DNA of 40,740 nt. Source: Phoronis australis. Its lineage: Eukaryota; Phoronida; Phoronidae. The first letter of the stretch is position 1, and each line of letters opens with the position of its first letter. The stretch lies in NCBI GenBank assembly GCA_002633005.1, contig NMRA01000231.1, positions 209,777-250,516 of the forward strand, in the 5' to 3' direction. This document shows positions 1-11,530 of this stretch, piece after piece. The notes below the pieces were generated by a model that was not told where the DNA came from, did no database searches, and was given only the letters and a program-made list of their open reading frames with translations. A program made the position numbers and the translations under genes.

Positions 1-2159
1 CTAAGGTGTTCCTCTATGCGCAAAAGGTATTTATAACAACGTGACTTTGATGGTTTAGTCGGTGCGAGGCATAATTCGCCGAAAAGCTTCCGGCGTACAG
101 AGCGCCTATAGCCTCTGCATCGCCTCTGGTTCGGGCCAACAGAGGCGATGGTCATTGCCTAAAAACCGGCTTGTTGTCGTACTCATTCAATTATTCCACT
201 TCAAAGTTATGATCTGAATAGGATTTGATTTAACTCTCACAAATATATAGTATTCGTTGAATCAAACGTTTTCTTTTACTTTTGCCGAGTTGTTCAACTG
301 TGCATTGCTTTTCGGTAGCCGTTTTATAATGATTCCTATGGTCGTCATATGCTGCTGCCTTTTGAAAGAACAGAAAACCTCACAGAAAAAGGCCAAGAAA
401 ATAGTGGAAAGTGGTTTACAGCAATTCTACTTCAACCACAAACTGCTTTACTTGTATGATATCGATTTTTAAATCAATTAAAATTGATTTAGAATTTCAG
501 TTCTGGAAAATAAATCGCGATTTTTTTTATTCCAGATGGACCTTACTTATTTTCTGTTTGTGACCTCTTTATTTGACTTTTTGCTCTTGTTGTACTTAAC
601 ACCACTTATCTCTGCTGTCATTCTTTTTCTTTTCAGTTTCTCTTCATTCTCTGTTAACACCTTGTCAGCCAGAACAGATGCATAACTTTTTCGGCGCAAG
701 TTGAACGTTGAACCTCAATACAATTGTTCTAATAAATTACCCAGTATCGTATTGTTTGGTTTTTTCTCACCTTTAACAGGCTTCTGCAATCATAAATAAA
801 TAAATAAATACCCAAGTTGTATTTACATTTTATTGCTCAATCTCTTTTATTTTTGATTATGTCATGCTGTGTTGTATGTAACAATGCAATATAGTGAAAT
901 AAAGTCAATGTTAGGGGCTGCAATACTTCCCATCGCTTTTTGTACGCATTTTGTCCCGTGTATTTTATATCTTAAACGGGCGGTAGGCCAAATCTGGCCA
1001 CTGATTAAGAGTTTTCACCTCGTCAAAAATACATTCTACACTCAAAACTATCACTTAAAAATGAGCCTACTTTCTTCAGTGATCCTTTCTACTTCTACAC
1101 ATATCTTTGATGAAGCATATCTACTAGAATTAAGGTGACTTTGGAGAAGAACTACTCCACTTTTTGGTCACCGTTAACTTTTTCACCGCATGTGCAATAA
1201 CCACAAAATATTTCAACTGAGTCATGTGAGTTATTGGTTGGCATTCAGGTCACTACTAATTATAATACGACATCTTTAGGTCAAAATCTGAGGTTACAAG
1301 ATGGCAGACAATTTGATTTGTCATTGTTACTTAGAAAAAGGTTGAAAGAGGCAAAATATAACCGGGTAAGATCGTTTATGGTCCCCTGATTATCCTTAGG
1401 GAATTTGATGTGGTTAGTAATAGTACACTCTACAAGTTTTCCCCATATTCTTCTGATTTATTTTTATTGCACAAATTTGAAAAAAATTTGATGGCCCTTC
1501 AACTCCGTTTCAGCTGAGTAATGGCTGTGTTCGACACCACTGTGGACAGGTGAATTTTTGTACTTTGGCACAGCAGTTCAAGAAAGGGTATCCCAAATGG
1601 AGTTTTCCAAATCTCTAAAACTCTTGCTAATGGCCAAGTGCTCTTTGTCTGACAGATTTGAATGCTGGACTCCCACGGCAATAGCCTGACATTGTGTTCG
1701 TCACACCAGCCATGGATGTGTGGATATCGTATTTCCACATTGGTGAACTGCCCACTCCAGGCTCATTGTCTTGTGTTCAAAGTATCAGCTTATTACTGTT
1801 ATTGATGTTATCCAGTGCTATACTTCAGGGTGAATAAACACTTCAACTTGCACTAATTGACTTTGAGTCTCAGTTGGTGGTTAACAAAAATCGTGTGTTA
1901 CAGAATGGGCCCCATTTATGCTACTAATGTCTTGCAGAGCTGAACCATTGGGTTGGGAAATTCCAGTGGCAGTGTTTCCAGATTGCAGTTTTCCTGAGTC
2001 ACATATTCTTCATTTATAACTCGTCTTGCTGGTATTTAGTCGAAATTGCTAAATTGCTAATAGTGGAGTTTATCTTGAACTTTCATGGAAATCACGTAGA
2101 AATATCACGTATTCTTTGCCAGATACTATTTAAGCCTTGATCTTCACATTATCCACAGG
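1..2159. other. Region upstream of PIH1D2, no gene recognised
   Basis: No reading frame here is convincing. It holds a GC-rich hairpin at 118-150, a short (AAAT)n microsatellite near 796-812 and AT-rich DNA. The promoter and first non-coding exon of PIH1D2 should lie here or further upstream, but no specific site can be defended. Confidence 0.4.
118..150. repeat. GC-rich hairpin
   Basis: Perfect 11-bp arms, CATCGCCTCTG (118-128) and CAGAGGCGATG (140-150), surround an 11-nt loop. It stands out in otherwise AT-rich DNA. It may be part of a degraded fold-back element; no function is evident. Confidence 0.6.
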
Positions 2160-2185
2160 TTCAGTAGCGACTCATCTGTGTCAGC

Positions 2186-5100
2186 ATGGCCCAAATTGAT
2201 AAAGAGAAGCTGATGACCCAGGCTCAGAACATCTGGACCATGCTTGATGATATGGCCGAGAATGACCCTCAAGCATACAGGAAGTTCATTGATAAACAGA
2301 TGAATGATGGCCGAGAGTATATGAGGCTTCCAGACCCACACATGTGTGTGAGAACTAGTTATGTTGTAAGTTTAAATGGATAATTAAGAGGAATATGTGA
2401 TCCACGTCTAAAATATGCAGTTGAAAAAGCTTGTACCCAATAAGTGTTTTCAGGATACAAACCAGAGGCTCATTTCACGGTATATGACTGAAGATGTAAG
2501 TCAGAAATTTTGTCTTAGACTCCACTCAAAAATTTCTAAAAAGTATTTTATTTCACTTCTGCAAAAATACAGGGTCTACTACTTGCTCAGATTTTCAAAA
2601 ATTGTTGCTGAACCGTGATGTGCTGACAATGTCAGGTCAGTAATTGTGAAATATGTATTTTTAAGTCATTAAAATCACAACAAGCCCTTGACTTTGAACT
2701 ATAATGTGTCTGACCCCCAGGGGTACATGAGGCCACAAGAGCTCGTGTCCGAGTACAATCTGTGCTTTTTTCTCTAGTTTGTCTTATAGGAAGTATTAGG
2801 TAAAAATTGCAAAAATAAAGTCTGGCATATTTTATTCTTCCTTGAAGCAATGTGATAGGCAACCTGGTAGATATGCGCCATATGACGTCATAAACAGACA
2901 ACAACTTCATTCAGTCTATGTGTGCCTTTGGCAGTTGTGACAAGAGTTGTTAAAATCTGGAATTGTCTTCAGTTTAGTGTGTGCCTGACGTCACCAGATT
3001 GTCTGTTATTAGTAAACTACGATGACAATAAAAGCAGGGATTTGATGGGATGCGCTGTTGGTCCTAGCACACATCAAGTGGTTGCCACGCCTTGCAAGAA
3101 AGTCATCATGCGTGCAAAGCAGACGCATCAAGCTTTACTACTGGTTTATTACATTAGCAACATGTTACAACAAGTGTTTAGACATGCACATTTTGGCAAT
3201 CGCTACGTCACAAAAAGTTTATAACATGCAGCAAATCCAGTCAGAGCAGAACTGTAAAAACTTGTGGATGTCTCAAACAACGTGGCACGTAGAACTTTCA
3301 AAATTCCTCCTCAAGCTCAAAGCAATTACTCAAACGTGGGTTCAGGGTAGACACAGTCATTCCAAGCCCACTGATATGCAAATTACTATTCAAATCTGTT
3401 CAGCAATCCTTGTTACATCTATACAGGTACTGGTGCAGTGAGTTAGTCAACAAGTTAGCCAATAGATGTCCTACAATTACAACATGCTACAGGTTAACAA
3501 AGCAGAGAAAAGTATGAGTCTATGCCTTTAAACCAAACTCAATTTGTGTATAAATATCATCTAAGGCGTGGAATGTGTTGCAAGTAGATTATCCCATTCA
3601 ATCCACCATCTTTCTGATCACATCACGTGACCTAATGAATAAAAATCCGAAAAGATTTCTGCCCCCGACCGGGACTCAAATCCAGGACCTTCTGCTAACC
3701 GTGCCGACTTTTTAGCCACTGAGCCATCGGGACCACTGGTCAAACACAGAAATCCAATCAGACTTATTAGTGGACATGTTACCCATGCTCAATTTAAGTT
3801 GTTGTTCCATTCACTCTGTGTTTCCTATTTGTCTGGCGTCGAATGTGTTACAAGATAATTGATTTATGATTACAAAATGTCAACTATTTTCAGGACAAGT
3901 CTACGAAAGACAGAGGGACCCTGTACATTAACGTGTGCGAATGGGCGAGGGTACCCAAGCCAACGGATGACACATCTCCCATACCTGTCTTAGGTGGAGT
4001 TATGGGAAAATTGGAGGATAAAGGAGGTAGTGATTATAGCAGATTGTGCATGATCATATTCATGTACAAAATAAGATATGTATCATTGCCTTCTCAAGTT
4101 TATATACATGTATCAGATTGTTATTTTTATTGATGCTTTCTGTGAATATCTTTGTGGAGTTCTTTAGACAGTTTTGTTGACACTTGAGAAAAGTGGTGTG
4201 TATGTCATTTGCCCATTTATTTTGTTTACAAGCCAAAGTCACTGTTAGCAGGATTTATACGCTACACTTACTTTCAATAGTCTTGTTGTGTCTTGTTATA
4301 TAACCTGTTCCTAGATAGCCATAGCTATACTACAGATTTAGGGAGTGGCTAAGTTTGTTTTTAATTTCTAATTTAAATTGAGATCTTTTCTATGACAATT
4401 AAATTTGTAGTGACTGTTTGCTTCAAATGCATGGATTTGAATTTCATCAAAAAGTTCTCCACAGTTTCCTGTTTGTTGCTTTTAGAGGTTTGCAAGATTG
4501 TTTCACTCGGGTTCAACCCAAAAGTGCTGGAGGACTATGGTATGAATGCTTCCAATCTCGAGGAACAACAAAGTTTAATACACTTGGCCGTGGACTATGT
4601 CAAGGATCACTACAAGCTAGAATTACCGTACTCTTACGTTCTTCTTCCCAAAGACACTAAGCACAAGGGTACAGTACAGATGTTGAGGGACAGTCTAAAG
4701 ACAAACGTGCGTAAAGAAGACGAGGCTTATGAAAAACAAATGAAGGACTTAAGTGAAACTTTCGCTCCTCTTTCTGGAAAAAATGTGGAAAGTGATTCAC
4801 TTTTAACGCAGTTATCGAACGTGACCATACATTCGGACAACTCAAAAACTAATTCTGATACGCCAATTCCCAATCTCTCTCTGTTTGAAAATCAGGAGGC
4901 TAAATCGAAACAGAAAAATTTAATACAAGAAATAGGAAGTGTGGAAAATGAAGAGTGTATGAAACCTGGCTTTAGTATGACGGTGAGGGATGCTGAAGAG
5001 TGTAAGCCACGGCGTATTGTGGTTAAAATTAGCTTGCCTAAAGTGTCCAGTGTCAGTGAGTGTCTACTGGATGTTGATCAGGTAAGGGGACTTGTACAGG

Positions 5101-8100
5101 GCTCATCAGTGTATGTGTTTGGCTGATGTTAAACTTTTTGGAATTCCAGTGGCGTTGACATTGGTGATATTCTGACAGGAGGTTTTGCTTTTCAGCCAGT
5201 TCTCTGTCTGGACATCCAGCATACTCCTGTCCTCTTGTGCATCCCAAGTCCTTGGCTGATCTTTAAAGTATGAAATCAAAATTTCTATTTATATTTGCCT
5301 TTCCTCAAAGAAACATACTTAAGTTTTAGATCACTCACTGCAATTGTAAAAGTGACCTCCATCTTTACTTCCTTTAAGACCAGAAGCACCCGGAAGTCAC
5401 CAGGTTTTTCATAGCCTCAAAATATTCGTCACACATGTTTCGTATAGCACGTCATATGACTCAAAATGGAAGAGTGTTGTGGACTGTGGTGGTATACCTC
5501 TGTTATAACAGGCTTTATTGTGAGTTACTACATCAGGAGGCAGACTAAATTTGTGAATTTCTTGATTGGATGGTTGCCATGATTTTTAACCATGAGTTGA
5601 ACGAATCTCTTTGCTGTTACGATTGAAGTTTGTCCTTGCCCTCATTTGAATCACCTCCAAGGAATAATTTGAGGCTACGGAAGTTTTCAGATGTTCTGGA
5701 TGAGCCCAGATACTAATTTTTGCACTTGAAATTGAACTGAAAATTATTTTATTTGTCATTTTCCCATACAACTCTTGTATAAACTTAAGTTAACTTTTGT
5801 TGATGACTGCCTGATCCTAGTCTTCACTTGATGACAGCATTAAGCTTTATAATTCCAAATTATTGAGCTTTTATTTGATGAGTTTGTGAGTTGAATCTAG
5901 GGGTCACCATCTGTGAACTTGGAATAGGAACTCATCTGACTGTGTAATTTACATTCGAGCACAGATCTAGTAATTAAGGTGTATCTGGTGTTTGCAAGAA
6001 AGTAGAAACTTAAGGTAAACACCAAAAACAATTTGCAGTTCAATTTTGAGTACAACAATTAGACTATAGTACATGGACCGCCAATTCCGTATACTTTCAA
6101 TGGACGAAAATCTATGCTCTTCCGCATAACTTTATGTCATTATTCACTAGCGACACCTGACCCAATTATCTGGAGTTATTTCCGGCAAGTACGTTGTCTG
6201 CTACCTCCTAGGACCTCGCTAAAAAGCAAGACTTGCGAGATTACTGGAGACAGTGTCGTGTATTTTAAATGAAAACAGGTGACTTTGACTAGATTTTAGC
6301 TAGGTCCTAGCGTAGGTCCTAGCGTTACTGAACGCCTGCTAGAGTGACGCCACCTCTTGGATAGCATGGAAGAAAATGTCTGAGTTGCGAATCTGTTGTC
6401 TATATTCTATGGTACAACGATTAGACCCTGGTCCTTGAAGTAATTTTTATACAGAGGAAGAACTGAGAGTTGAGTAGTGCTTGAGTCCGCCCTCGATTGT
6501 GTAAAATAACTCATAATGTCAAGTGGACTTACTGAGTTACTGAGTCTTGTCTTAGCCAATAACAAGCTGACAGTACTTCGCAATGCCAAAAATCTTTCCT
6601 AATCTGAGTACGCAACAAATTATAACACGAGTTTTAAATGGCAAGTAGTCTAAATGCAAAGATAGGTTTTTGATGGAGGGCAGTTTTGTATTGTTTTTTT
6701 CACCATGGTAAAACACGTCTGCCCAGAAGCACTCATGTTGGGTTTGCCTGCAGTATCAACCTAAACAAAAACATTGAAAATTCCTTGGTGTCTGAAGGCT
6801 ACATGTATTTTGTCACAGGGTAGCAGGTTTTTGTTTGAAAATCTTATAATAGGAACATCCTTTGGGTTTGTAAAACATGTGGTGAAATGAGCAAACTTCT
6901 TCTAAAATATAGGAAATGAAAGTCATTGAATCTATATAGCAAAGAAGCCATGTTGGTTGCTTTATTTTTATGTACCTACGAATTTACGTGCGGCTGCATA
7001 GTGCTGCCATCTCTGTTCATCCGGGCTTCATGTGTCCGGCGTCCACTGCTGTATCTCCTAAACAACTTACAGAATCTTTTAAGAAATGAAATTTGGCGGG
7101 TGTGTTGCTATGAAACTGACGACAATTTTTTATGTTTGCTTCTGTATCTTTGAAATTTTTTTATGGATATTCATGAAATGTAGCAAAAAGGTTTGTAGTT
7201 GAAGATGGCACCTTCACGTTTTCGGACAGACTTGGCATATTCTGGGCAACCTGGTTACCATTTTAAAAACTTGAGTGCGTTTTTGGCGTTCGCCTCTCAA
7301 TTCGCCAAACTGCTCGAAGGATCATTATGAAAATTGGCAGATGTGTTGCTGATGAGAAGACTGCAGGTGGCGTTGATCTTCAGACAGATTTGATGAGTGA
7401 CATTTTGTTGTATTCACTGCTGTATTTCCTTAAAATTTTAGAGGATCTTTGTGAAATGTAGCAGATCTGTATGGTCCTGTGCAAATGGTAACGGATGACG
7501 ACGAGTTTCAGACCAATCTGACTACAGCTATGTTCCCTAGTGGTAGTTTTCTTTTTTTTACATTTGCCTCTCTATCTTTAAAGTTCTTTGATGGATTTTT
7601 GAGAAATTTGGAAAATAGATTTCTATTAAGCAGATAATGATGCGTTTCCATTTTCGGATGGATTCGACGTATTCTGCACCACCTGGTGGCCATTTTTTAC
7701 TATTTTGAATTTGTTTTTAGCATCCGACTATCTGTCAAAATGCTCAAAGGATCATTAGTAATCCTAGCAGTTGTGTTCCTGATGAGAAGACCATGGCTGA
7801 CATTGACTTTCGAACTGGTTGGAGCACTGTTGCGCCCTCTAGTGGTGATTTTTTGCGATCATGGCTGTAGCTTCTGATTCCTTTCAGGATGTTTGTGAAC
7901 TTTTGCACGTGTTTTCCTATAAATGTGACAATGCCTGCCCATGACTTTTTGGCCAGCTTTGCCAACCACTGTGTCCCCTAGCAGCAAGTCTATTTTTCAC
8001 CTTTTTCTCTGTATCTTTAGGTTTCCTTGATGTTTTTCCATGAAATTTGGCAAATAAATTTTTATTACAAAAGCAACAGCACCTTTCTGTTTTGGGATGG

Positions 8101-8819
8101 ATTTGACATATTTTGTGCTACCTGGTGGCCATTTTAGTTATTTTTTATTATTCTTTTTTGTTGCCTGAAGGATCATGATCAAAATTGGCAGTGTTCCTGC
8201 TGACAAGAGCGCTACTGGTGTCTAATTTCAGATGGGTACAACTACTGTGGTGCCCCCTAGTGATATCTTTTATCTGTGGCTATGTCTATCAAACTCCTTG
8301 CAAGATCACAATTTGGCCTGTGTATTCTTAAAACTTGATAACTGATGGACGAGGTGACTCCTTACGGCAATTTGTCTTTTTTACGCCAGCCTCTGTATCT
8401 TTGGAGTTCCTTGCTGAAATGTTCATGAAATTTTGGCAAATAGTTTTGTAATATAGAGGCACAGATGCTTTCCCAATTTCGGACAGGTTTGATGCAGATT
8501 TTATGATATTAGAAACACCGCTGGATGCACACGTTTTGTGTTGCAGTCATGGGCACAATTCACTGCTTTGCGTTGCTATTGTTGCTTGTTTTGATTGTAC
8601 ATGTAACATTTTGTTATCCTACCATATTGATAAAGGCATCATGTGTAATAATTGAAACTCATTTTTCTGCTTCAGAAAAAATTACATTTGTCTGTGCCTG
8701 ACAAGTATGATGACCTTGAAGTGACCTTCACAGAATCCGTCATAAGCGACAGCAGCAGTGCAAAATTCAGCAAGAAAACATGTTCTTTGACAGTTGTTAT
8801 ACCCACAACCCAAACGTGA
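2186..8819 (+). CDS. PIH1D2: PIH1 domain-containing protein 2 (PIH1D2), complete, 4 coding exons
   Basis: Exons read as 2186-2365, 3894-4026, 4486-5081 and 8676-8819 (TGA 8817-8819), joining at phases 0, 1 and 0 into 350 codons; vertebrate PIH1D2 is about 315 aa. All donors and acceptors are GT/AG. The N-terminus (WTMLDDMAENDPQAYRKFI, then PHMCVRTS) has the same pattern as vertebrate PIH1D2. Exon 2 gives the PIH1 core (LYINVCEWARVPKP) and exon 3 continues it (VSLGFNPKVLEDYG). The PIH1 domain covers roughly residues 20-190. A polar linker follows, then a C-terminal CS/alpha-crystallin-like segment (residues 280-350) that starts at RRIVVKISLP and is finished by exon 4. Family knowledge: PIH1D2 works with SPAG1 and RUVBL1/2 (R2SP) as an HSP90 co-chaperone adaptor and belongs to the family that pre-assembles axonemal dyneins in the cytoplasm. 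An acceptor at 2158-2159 (ttatccacag) just before the ATG implies an upstream non-coding exon that I could not place. PIH1D1 is less likely given the N-terminus. Confidence 0.88.
3661..3734 (-). repeat. tRNA-derived SINE head (tRNA-like pseudogene) in PIH1D2 intron 1
   Basis: Read on the minus strand from 3734, the segment starts GGTCCCGATGGCTCAGTGG, with a good polymerase III A box (TGGCTCAGTGG). About 35 nt further comes a degenerate B box (GGATTTGAGTCC) and a 3' end CGGGGGC that partly pairs with the 5' GGTCCCG. The T stem has one mismatch and no clean anticodon stem-loop forms. It is therefore read as a tRNA-derived SINE head or tRNA relic, not a working tRNA. The SINE tail is not delimited. 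Confidence 0.55.
6940..8520. repeat. Degenerate higher-order tandem repeat in PIH1D2 intron 3
   Basis: A unit of roughly 390-440 bp recurs, anchored at about 7175, 7600, 8040 and 8428 by 'gaaat(t/g)t(g/a)gcaaa' followed by '(t/c)ttcggac/atgg' and 'ctggtggccatttt'. Each large unit holds three related subunits of about 140 bp; those beginning near 7325, 7755 and 8175 share 'aaggatcat' and '(a)ttggcag...tgatgagaag'. Divergence is substantial, so the array is old. No coding capacity is retained. Confidence 0.65.
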
Positions 8820-8890
8820 CAAAGCGTTCACTACAAGCCGTTGCGAAAAGCTTCATGTTTTCCTGACAAGATATTCAGTTTTGCAATTAT

Positions 8891-8896
8891 AATAAA
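8891..8896 (+). promoter_or_regulatory. Polyadenylation signal of PIH1D2
   Basis: A canonical AATAAA lies 72 nt after the PIH1D2 stop codon, in an AT-rich stretch. This is the first canonical signal I see after the stop. The cleavage site itself is not identifiable. Confidence 0.5.
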
Positions 8897-9740
8897 ACAT
8901 GTTATAGACTTTCTGTCTAGGAGAAATTTTGGTTGGTTGTTTTTTGGTGATTTTCTATGTAGAATTAAAGTTATAAAGACAGTGCTGGTATGCCGCCTAC
9001 CAAATGATTTCAGATGTTTTCCTTGGGTCACAAATGGAAAAATGTAATGCTGGATCACGATTAATTATCTTTATCTTGTACATCTTCTTAAAATAGGATA
9101 GTATACATAAATTGCTATAACTCTATAATTGATATCTATGCTTTCCCTTCAGATTTCAACTTTTACAGGCTGATTTGATAGCAGCTATGGTTGTTTTATA
9201 GAAGGTTGTACACCCTGTTGTACTGTAAATTTCTGATAGTAAACTACATGTACAAGGGTCTGTTTCATGAGAAGTGACTTAAGACTTCAGTTTGAAATTT
9301 GCTTTGGTCTTGCGCTCCACACAACTATTTGAGAATAATAATTAAATCTCGCTTTAGCAAAAATGCCTTCTCTGAGAATATGCAGATAACTCGCAGTTTC
9401 TGTAATAATTTTTATAAATTATTTCTGTTCTTTGATGCACTCACAACAATTCTGTCTCTTGAAACAGTCCCCACTCCATATATTTCTTGCACTCCAAATG
9501 TAAGCTTGCCTGTACTTATGGAAATGTACCAGTCTTTTCCAACAGGGGATTTACAGTACCATTACTTTTTATTTTTTATTTCGTAGATAAGACAAAAACG
9601 GTTTTAATAAACCTTGCCTTATTTCTCATAAAGCCTCGTTTTTTTATTCACTCGGAAACTCTACAAACGGTAGACGTTTTTAATCGTGACTTTGCAAGTT
9701 GGCATGTTATTCGCATTCAAATTTAGCAACCATCTTTGTT
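8897..9740. other. Intergenic DNA after PIH1D2, nothing recognised
   Basis: AT-rich sequence with only short shadow frames. No exon, RNA gene or clear repeat was identified. Confidence 0.4.
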
Positions 9741-10143
9741 AACAGATCAAGTTTGAGTCTAATACTGGAATAAAAACTTACAAAAAGTATCAACGTTGCG
9801 CCAGCATCTCACGGACTTCAGCTTGGCCTGTGACGTTTTCGTTATTCTGGCCAATTGGTGGCGTTTTGACCAGACAGCGCGGCATTGACGTCAGAACACC
9901 ATCCCATACGTGTGACAAATCGAATCTTAAACCGTCTCTTTTATTTAAGGAGGGACTCTCAATGCGCTCATAGAGAGCTCCCTTTACACCCCTTCTGAAC
10001 CAGTCTTCCTCAAAGTCTAGGATAGTGACATCATCAGTATTGAATTGATGTCCAGTGTTGCACAGGTGGCTAAAAATAGCGGAGGCAACGTCGGTATTTT
10101 TTGTAAGATTTTGTTCTAGTATTAGACTCAAACTTGATCTGTT
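9741..10143. mobile_element. Retroelement remnant framed by 59-bp inverted repeats
   Basis: The sequence at 9741-9799 and the reverse complement of 10085-10143 match at 53 of 59 positions by eye; both start AACAGATCAAGTTTGAGTCT and end ACGTTGC. The repeats enclose the minus-strand retroelement frame listed separately, and its stop codon lies inside the left repeat. Penelope-like elements are known for inverted or tandem terminal arrangements, which fits. A snap-back rearrangement of a single copy would look the same. Confidence 0.65.
9790..10131 (-). pseudogene. C-terminal fragment of a Penelope-like / GIY-YIG retroelement protein
   Basis: This minus-strand open frame of about 113 codons has no ATG; an in-frame TAA lies a few codons upstream. 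Residues near HLCNTGHQFNTDDVTILDFE, then DWFRRGVKGALYERIESPSL and NKRDGLRFDLSHVWD, follow the pattern typical of the end of reverse-transcriptase polyproteins with a GIY-YIG module: a 'H..TGH..' block, 'VTILD.E.DWF.RGVKEA.Y.R...PSLN..GGLRF.LS..WD'. The reverse transcriptase itself is absent, so this is a dead 3' piece. The assignment rests on remembered family pattern, not on a search. Penelope-like is favoured over other GIY-YIG-bearing elements because of the flanking inverted repeats. Confidence 0.6.
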
Positions 10144-11243
10144 TTCTTATCTGGATATCTCAAAATTCCCATGCTTTTATCTTTGTTAACCATAATGATC
10201 ACAATGATCAACTGGGCAACAAGATAGACCACCGAGGTTTTTTTTTGTATTCAGCCTTTTAAACCAATAACTTAATATAATATACACATTCGCAACTGTA
10301 CAACCTTGTGTAAATGGCAGTAAAGTTGCTTCGCCTTCATGTGAAGAAAAAGAAAAACACTATTTGCAGCCAGTTGTCTACATGTAGATTTGGAAGTGAA
10401 GAAGTCACAAAAGCGGAGTTTGTTAGTGAAGAGAGGCCTTGAAACTGAGTAGTATCCACACTTCATGGAACTTTTCAGGAGTTGCGAAACCAATTGTTTT
10501 CCTGTTCCCAGAATACGTGCCTTAAGATGGCAGTCACAGCCTGTTATTTGATAGGCTGCATAAGATTTTCACAAGGTGGTTATTTAATTGACGAGTTTGG
10601 GAATTCACAAATGCGCCGTTGGTATCGATGGAAGTCGCATTTTTATTATCACGCACGGGTTTTTTATTTCAAGAATAGGGTAACCAGGTTGCCATATTCG
10701 ATTCTTTGTTTGATATGTGGTTACTGATACTGATACAATTACTAAATCCGATTTACCTTAACATAAGCCTCTTGGGCGCGTTCACGTCGTTCTGGTTTGT
10801 GGAAGTTGAGAGTTCAAACATAGACATTTTGCAAAGTACAAACGAAAAGCTGATTTGCCGTGGAAAAGAAAAAGTGTCTGGTGCCGCTGTTAAGGTGGGG
10901 CATATCCAGCGAAATTGTGACATGCAAACGCCTGTGTTTCACCCAACAGCATTAGTTTCCATTAAAGGTGGTGTATATTTGCACGTGTGTAGGTTTGCAT
11001 TTACACATTTGAAGGTGGTGTAATTATACACCCCACTGTAACTACACTGTGTATTTGTGTTTACACGAGACAAAAGCATACCCTACGAAAAAATTACACT
11101 CGGTTGTAAACTGCATCATGTAAACAAGACTTCACAGTAAGGACCAACCGTATGATCTGAGTTTCACGCATCTATGTAGGGAAATGCTCAAATCCTACAT
11201 ATCTCGGAATTTCGACCAAATTTTTTCAGAATATAAACAACAC
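10144..11243. other. Intergenic DNA, no gene recognised
   Basis: Only short frames with no recognisable product. Near 10966-11036, 'ggtggtgta' recurs and a small near-palindrome ggtgta-atta-tacacc occurs. I cannot assign this to a known element. Confidence 0.35.
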
Positions 11244-11530
11244 CTTATTATTTAAAACGATTTATTTTTATTAAAATGACATAGACAGAAAATGAATTTT
11301 GAGCCTCTAAAGCGAGGCCCCCTGGATTAATATATTAATATAGGGGCCTCGCCGAAATGTGGTCGAAAAGCGGGGACTTCTATATTAATTTTGAAGGCCC
11401 CGCTCTCCGACCGCCTTTCGGCGAGGCCTTCTATAATAATATAGGTGATAGGTGGCCTCGCTTTAGAAACCCATAATTCAATTTTCTGCCTATGTCATTT
11501 TAATAAGAATAAGTCATTTTGAATAATAAG
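11244..11530. mobile_element. Long fold-back (MITE-like) element
   Basis: The two halves are near-reverse complements. 'cttattattt...ttattaaaatgacataga' (from 11244) pairs with 'tatgtcattttaataagaata...aataataag' (to 11530). Further in, 'tctaaagcgaggcc' pairs with 'ggcctcgctttaga' and 'ggcctcgccgaaa' with 'ctttcggcgaggcc'. The centre is GC-rich around an AT-rich shell. There is no ORF and no clear target-site duplication. Weaker pairing may extend the arms to about 11207-11570. Confidence 0.7.

Noticed and set aside
257-472. 71-codon ORF near the window start
   Set aside because: No recognised domain and no splice or family support. Its hydrophobic stretch alone is not evidence of a gene.
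3661-3734. Functional tRNA gene
   Set aside because: A and B boxes exist, but the acceptor and T stems have mismatches and there is no clean anticodon arm, so it is listed as a SINE head or tRNA relic.
4392-4485. In-frame ATG-led extension upstream of PIH1D2 exon 3
   Set aside because: The family alignment and the acceptor at 4484-4485 place the exon start at 4486. The preceding codons are intron.
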